Positions 13,977 through 16,604 of a DNA stretch of 16,604 nucleotides are shown here, piece by piece. Within the stretch, counting starts at the first letter, position 1, and each line of letters opens with the position of its first letter. The notes beneath the pieces were generated by a model. That model did no database searches. It was not told where the DNA came from and was given only the letters and a program-made list of their open reading frames with translations. The position numbers were made by a program, and so were the translations under genes. The stretch is from a bacterium (GTDB lineage Bacteria; Patescibacteriota; WWE3; 2-01-FULL-39-13; JAQBTZ01): NCBI GenBank assembly GCA_027624675.1, contig JAQBTZ010000004.1:1-16604 (forward strand), given 5' to 3'.

Positions 13977-15309
13977 ATTAAAGCAAAAAATTAGCTTACT
14001 TCCTAAAACTCCAGGTATTTATAAGTATAAGGATAAACAAGGGAAAATTATATATGTAGGTAAAGCTGTTAATTTACAAAGCAGAGTTAAGAGCTATTTT
14101 CAAAAAGACCTAGAACTAGGTCCTAAAACTGTTAAGTTAGTAGAAAATATTGAAGACATTGAGATATTAGAGACAGAATCTGAAGTAGATGCGCTTTTAC
14201 TTGAGGCAGAACTTATTAAAAGACTAAAGCCGAAATATAATGTGTTACTTCGGGATGATAAGTTTTATAAATACATCGAGATTAAAAACGAAAAGGTAAG
14301 TTATATAGAGAACGGAATATCAAGACTAGAAATTATCCCAAGGGTAATTACATCAAGAAAAGTTACTACTTCAGGTTCAAATTACTTTGGGCCTTATCCA
14401 TCTGGAACATATGTAGATGATGTACTTCGGCAATTTCGTAAAACATTTAAATACCGAGATTGTTCTAAAGTGAAATATAATCTTTACCAAAAAAAACATA
14501 AGCCCTGTTTGTTTGGAGATATTGGCTTATGCCTAGCCCCATGTGTAGCTAATGTAACACCTACAGAGTACAGACGCTCAGTAGGCCAATTTAAAAAACT
14601 GTTAAGTGGAAAATCATCTAGTGTTATGACCGAACTTAAAACACAGATGCAAAAGGCAAGTAAAAATGAGGAGTATGAATCTGCAACTGTATTTAGAGAT
14701 AGGCTTGAAAAGTTACATTACCTTCGACAAAACAATAGAAATGCAAATGATTATATTGAAAATCCAAACTTAATAGAAGATATAAATTACCAAGCATTAT
14801 TAAATTTAAAAAATCTGATCCCAACTTTAAAACAATTACCAAAAAGAATAGAGTGTTTTGATATCTCAAATACACAAGGAACAAATCCAACAGCGTCAAT
14901 GGTAGTTGCTACGGATGGTCGCCTAGATAAATCTGAGTACAGAAAATTTAAAATTATGAGCAAAAGTACTCCTGATGATTTTTTAATGATGCAAGAAGCA
15001 GTTAAAAGAAGGTTTAACAACAATTGGCCAATGCCTAATTTACTTGTAATAGATGGAGGAAAAGGACAACTTAGAGCAGTAATCAAAATTTTAGACTTAT
15101 TAGATTTAAAATTGCCCATTATTGGACTCGCAAAAAAAGAGGAAACAATAGTAATATATGATAAAGAAAGTTTTGAACTAATCACTTTGAAAAAAACTCA
15201 ACCTGAATTAAGATTATTACAACGGTTACGAGATGAAGCTCATAGATTTGCAATAATCTATCATAGAAAATTAAGATCTAGATCTATAAAAAGTGATAAA
15301 GGAATATGA
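13966..15309 (+). CDS. uvrC: Excinuclease ABC subunit UvrC, short form without C-terminal HhH
   Basis: Dual-incision nuclease of nucleotide excision repair. The ATG at 13966 gives 447 residues, beginning just before the GIY-YIG domain as in other UvrC proteins; UvrC normally has about 590-610. Visible: GIY-YIG domain with GIY (17-19), YVG (30-32), Arg40 and catalytic Glu80; a four-Cys cluster C166, C181, C189, C193 that matches the iron-sulfur site of UvrC; a UVR motif (about 219-254); and the RNase H-like nuclease with Asp299 (CFDIS), the DD pair at 337-338, Asp363 (IDGGKGQL) and His426 (EAHRFAI). Both nucleases look intact. The stretch between UVR and RNase H is about 40 residues instead of about 145, and the protein ends 21 residues after His426, so the tandem helix-hairpin-helix DNA-binding region is absent. 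The TGA overlaps the next gene. Confidence 0.95.
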   Translation: MNDKLKQKISLLPKTPGIYKYKDKQGKIIYVGKAVNLQSRVKSYFQKDLELGPKTVKLVENIEDIEILETESEVDALLLEAELIKRLKPKYNVLLRDDKFYKYIEIKNEKVSYIENGISRLEIIPRVITSRKVTTSGSNYFGPYPSGTYVDDVLRQFRKTFKYRDCSKVKYNLYQKKHKPCLFGDIGLCLAPCVANVTPTEYRRSVGQFKKLLSGKSSSVMTELKTQMQKASKNEEYESATVFRDRLEKLHYLRQNNRNANDYIENPNLIEDINYQALLNLKNLIPTLKQLPKRIECFDISNTQGTNPTASMVVATDGRLDKSEYRKFKIMSKSTPDDFLMMQEAVKRRFNNNWPMPNLLVIDGGKGQLRAVIKILDLLDLKLPIIGLAKKEETIVIYDKESFELITLKKTQPELRLLQRLRDEAHRFAIIYHRKLRSRSIKSDKGI

Positions 15310-15716
15310 TAATTAAATATCTAAAAAATTTTGCCTATAGTTTTACTAGCATAAGTTTGCTTAGTATCTTTTTTTATAATATAAACATAACTAGCGTATC
15401 AAACTTATTGATTTTTGTTACATTTCTTGTCGTTTTAGAGCTTTTTATTATTCCACCATTAAATCTATTATTATATCCATTTAACTTTTTAGTTTTTGGT
15501 CGTTTAAAAACTCTTTTACAGATAATAGGTTTTGTTCTGCTTCTAAATGTAATACCATATGCAACTTTCGATGACTTTTCCTTTAAAGAAACAGAATTTA
15601 TGGGTATAATATTACCTCAGATACAATTAAATAAATTTATTTTTGTAATTGTATTTTCTCTCATTTATTCAGTAGTAAAAAATTTAGTATTTGCCGAGAA
15701 CAAAGAAAAGAAATGA
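15306..15716 (+). CDS. Small polytopic membrane protein, PF04020-like
   Basis: A 136-residue hydrophobic protein with about four membrane segments (roughly 9-25, 32-64 possibly as a re-entrant pair, 68-85 and 108-129) and a short charged C-terminal tail. The segment PPLNLLLYPFNFLVFG (50-65) resembles the repeated pattern of the widespread small membrane family PF04020 (listed as phage holin family 4), whose members are usually chromosomal and of unknown function. I therefore do not infer a phage origin. The start overlaps the uvrC stop by ATGA, and the stop overlaps secG in the same way, so it is translated within a four-gene unit. The position next to secG suggests an envelope role, but this is only context. 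Confidence 0.72.
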   Translation: MIIKYLKNFAYSFTSISLLSIFFYNINITSVSNLLIFVTFLVVLELFIIPPLNLLLYPFNFLVFGRLKTLLQIIGFVLLLNVIPYATFDDFSFKETEFMGIILPQIQLNKFIFVIVFSLIYSVVKNLVFAENKEKK

Positions 15717-15925
15717 ATAACCTATTATTAATTGCACAAGTCACTATTGCCGCACTATTAAGTATTGTTGTATTGCTCCAAAAAACTAAATCTGGATTTA
15801 GCGCAAGTACAGCTGTTGTTAAGCATACAAGACGAGGGCTAGAACAATTTTTATTTATGGCTACAATTATTCTTGCTGTGTTATTTGTTGGAATTTCACT
15901 GTATAACTCATTATTTATTCAATGA
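15713..15925 (+). CDS. secG: SecG-family preprotein translocase subunit
   Basis: Small subunit of the SecYEG protein-conducting channel in the cytoplasmic membrane, which assists SecA-driven export. The 70 residues have the SecG layout: membrane helix 1 (about 4-22) ending in LLQKTKSG, a cytoplasmic loop with TRRGLEQ (39-45), and membrane helix 2 (about 46-66). The pattern of LLQ at the end of helix 1 and TRRG before helix 2 is characteristic. The ORF starts within the stop of the preceding gene (ATGA, 15713-15716) and ends within the start of the next (ATGA, 15922-15925). Its downstream partner is a solute-binding protein, itself a likely Sec substrate. Confidence 0.88.
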   Translation: MNNLLLIAQVTIAALLSIVVLLQKTKSGFSASTAVVKHTRRGLEQFLFMATIILAVLFVGISLYNSLFIQ

Positions 15926-16604
15926 GTCTAAAAGCCTTATATTTAATATTAACAGGTTCTTTTTATAGTTATTTTATATCCCCTCAATATACACAGGGTG
16001 TAGTGGGTTTTCCTAAAACTTTTTATTCTATCAATGCTCAAACTGATGCTGAAAAAGCACTCTCAAAAATTCTTTTTCGAGGAATAGTTAGGTACGATGA
16101 TCTGGGCGAGATACAGCCTGACCTAGCCGATGAGGTAATAGCAAGTAAAGACTCTAAAGATTTCCGTGTAAGGTTAAAAGATGATATCTACTTTTCTAAT
16201 GGGCAAGCCATTACCACTGATGATGTTATTTTCACACTAAGACTAAGACCCGAATTTTCTGATATTGTAATGCAAAAAATTAACTCAAAAATAATTGAAT
16301 TTAAACTCCCAAACGAACTATCATCTTTTCCAGATCTGTTAACTGTAGGGATAGTTTCAAGCAGAGATAGTTTTAAAAACACTTTTAGTCCAGTATCTTC
16401 TGGTTACTATCAAGTTGCATCCGTAGATAAAATAGGTGACGTTGCGGTTAGTGTAAAGTTAAAATCAACAGATAAAACAAAGACTAAGTTTCAAATTATT
16501 GAGATAAAATTTTATGAAAACTATACCAAGGTTGTTGAGGCAGCAACTCAAGGTTCTATTCAGGGTTTTTTATCACCTGATATTTATGAATCAAAAATAT
16601 TTAC
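15922..16604 (+). CDS. Family 5 extracellular solute-binding protein, 3'-truncated by window edge
   Basis: N-terminal 227 residues of a peptide/oligopeptide-type ABC transporter substrate-binding protein (SBP_bac_5); the frame remains open to the window end. A short hydrophobic N-terminus (KALYLILTGSFYSYFIS, about 4-20) should act as a signal or anchor, without an obvious lipobox Cys. The family pattern then follows: GVVGFPKTFYSINAQTDAE (26-44), ILFRGIVRYDDLGEIQPDLA (50-69), and a region near residue 85-115 reading FRVRLKDDIYFSNGQ then TTDDVIFTLR. These match the start of domain I of the DppA/OppA fold. The ATG overlaps the secG TGA. Permease and ATPase genes, if present, lie downstream of the window. 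The actual ligand cannot be told from this part. Confidence 0.85.
   Translation, partial: MSLKALYLILTGSFYSYFISPQYTQGVVGFPKTFYSINAQTDAEKALSKILFRGIVRYDDLGEIQPDLADEVIASKDSKDFRVRLKDDIYFSNGQAITTDDVIFTLRLRPEFSDIVMQKINSKIIEFKLPNELSSFPDLLTVGIVSSRDSFKNTFSPVSSGYYQVASVDKIGDVAVSVKLKSTDKTKTKFQIIEIKFYENYTKVVEAATQGSIQGFLSPDIYESKIF

Noticed and set aside
14787..15185. 132-residue minus-strand frame within uvrC
   Set aside because: Opposite the RNase H-like domain of uvrC, with no family features.
15274..15285. Perfect 12-base palindrome AGATCTAGATCT near the uvrC 3' end
   Set aside because: It is within codons and is a doubled AGATCT; no loop or T-run, and no regulatory reading is convincing.
15306..15716. 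Phage origin for the small membrane protein because of the holin-like family name
   Set aside because: The family is mostly chromosomal, no other phage gene is present, and it is embedded between uvrC and secG.
1..16604. CRISPR arrays, tRNA or rRNA genes, insertion sequences
   Set aside because: No regularly spaced repeats, tRNA-like cloverleaf, rRNA motif or transposase was recognised anywhere in the window.

Overview
The window looks like a fragment of a small-genome, AT-rich bacterium, most likely a Candidate Phyla Radiation (Patescibacteria) member. The clues are the low GC content, very tight packing (longest gene-free stretch 277 bases), four 4-base ATGA gene overlaps, almost no recognisable Shine-Dalgarno sequences, and compact versions of enolase and UvrC. 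TGA is used as a stop (enolase, uvrC, secG), so this is not a TGA-glycine lineage such as Gracilibacteria/SR1. The exact phylum cannot be fixed from the sequence alone.

Layout. (1) Positions 1-4491, plus strand: the 3' part of phosphoenolpyruvate synthase, a divergent compact enolase and phosphoglycerate mutase GpmI. Together they link 3-phosphoglycerate, 2-phosphoglycerate, phosphoenolpyruvate and pyruvate. (2) 4512-5854: the 16S rRNA methyltransferase gene rsmI and lexA converge and share their stop codons. (3) 5855-6290: lexA and a MazG-type nucleotide pyrophosphohydrolase diverge from overlapping promoters that lie inside a large DNA dyad. The MazG-like gene has no ATG, GTG or TTG start that keeps its metal-binding motif. 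(4) 6308-7143: a bidirectional terminator, an RDD-family membrane protein on the minus strand, and a 277-base intergenic region with a strong hairpin, a dispersed-repeat-like element and the uvrB promoter with a leader hairpin. (5) 7144-12214: uvrB and uvrA. (6) 12159-13937, minus strand: a membrane-anchored exported transglutaminase-like protein that overlaps the end of uvrA. (7) 13966-16604: uvrC (short form), a small polytopic membrane protein, secG and the start of a family 5 solute-binding protein, all joined by ATGA overlaps.

Functionally the window combines lower glycolysis/gluconeogenesis, a nearly complete nucleotide-excision-repair set (uvrA, uvrB, uvrC) with the SOS repressor LexA, and export or cell-envelope functions. 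The points most worth a second look are the shared lexA/MazG promoter dyad with a probable AUU start, the UvrC lacking its C-terminal helix-hairpin-helix region, and the enolase with altered active-site loops. I found no tRNA, rRNA, CRISPR array, transposase or phage genes.
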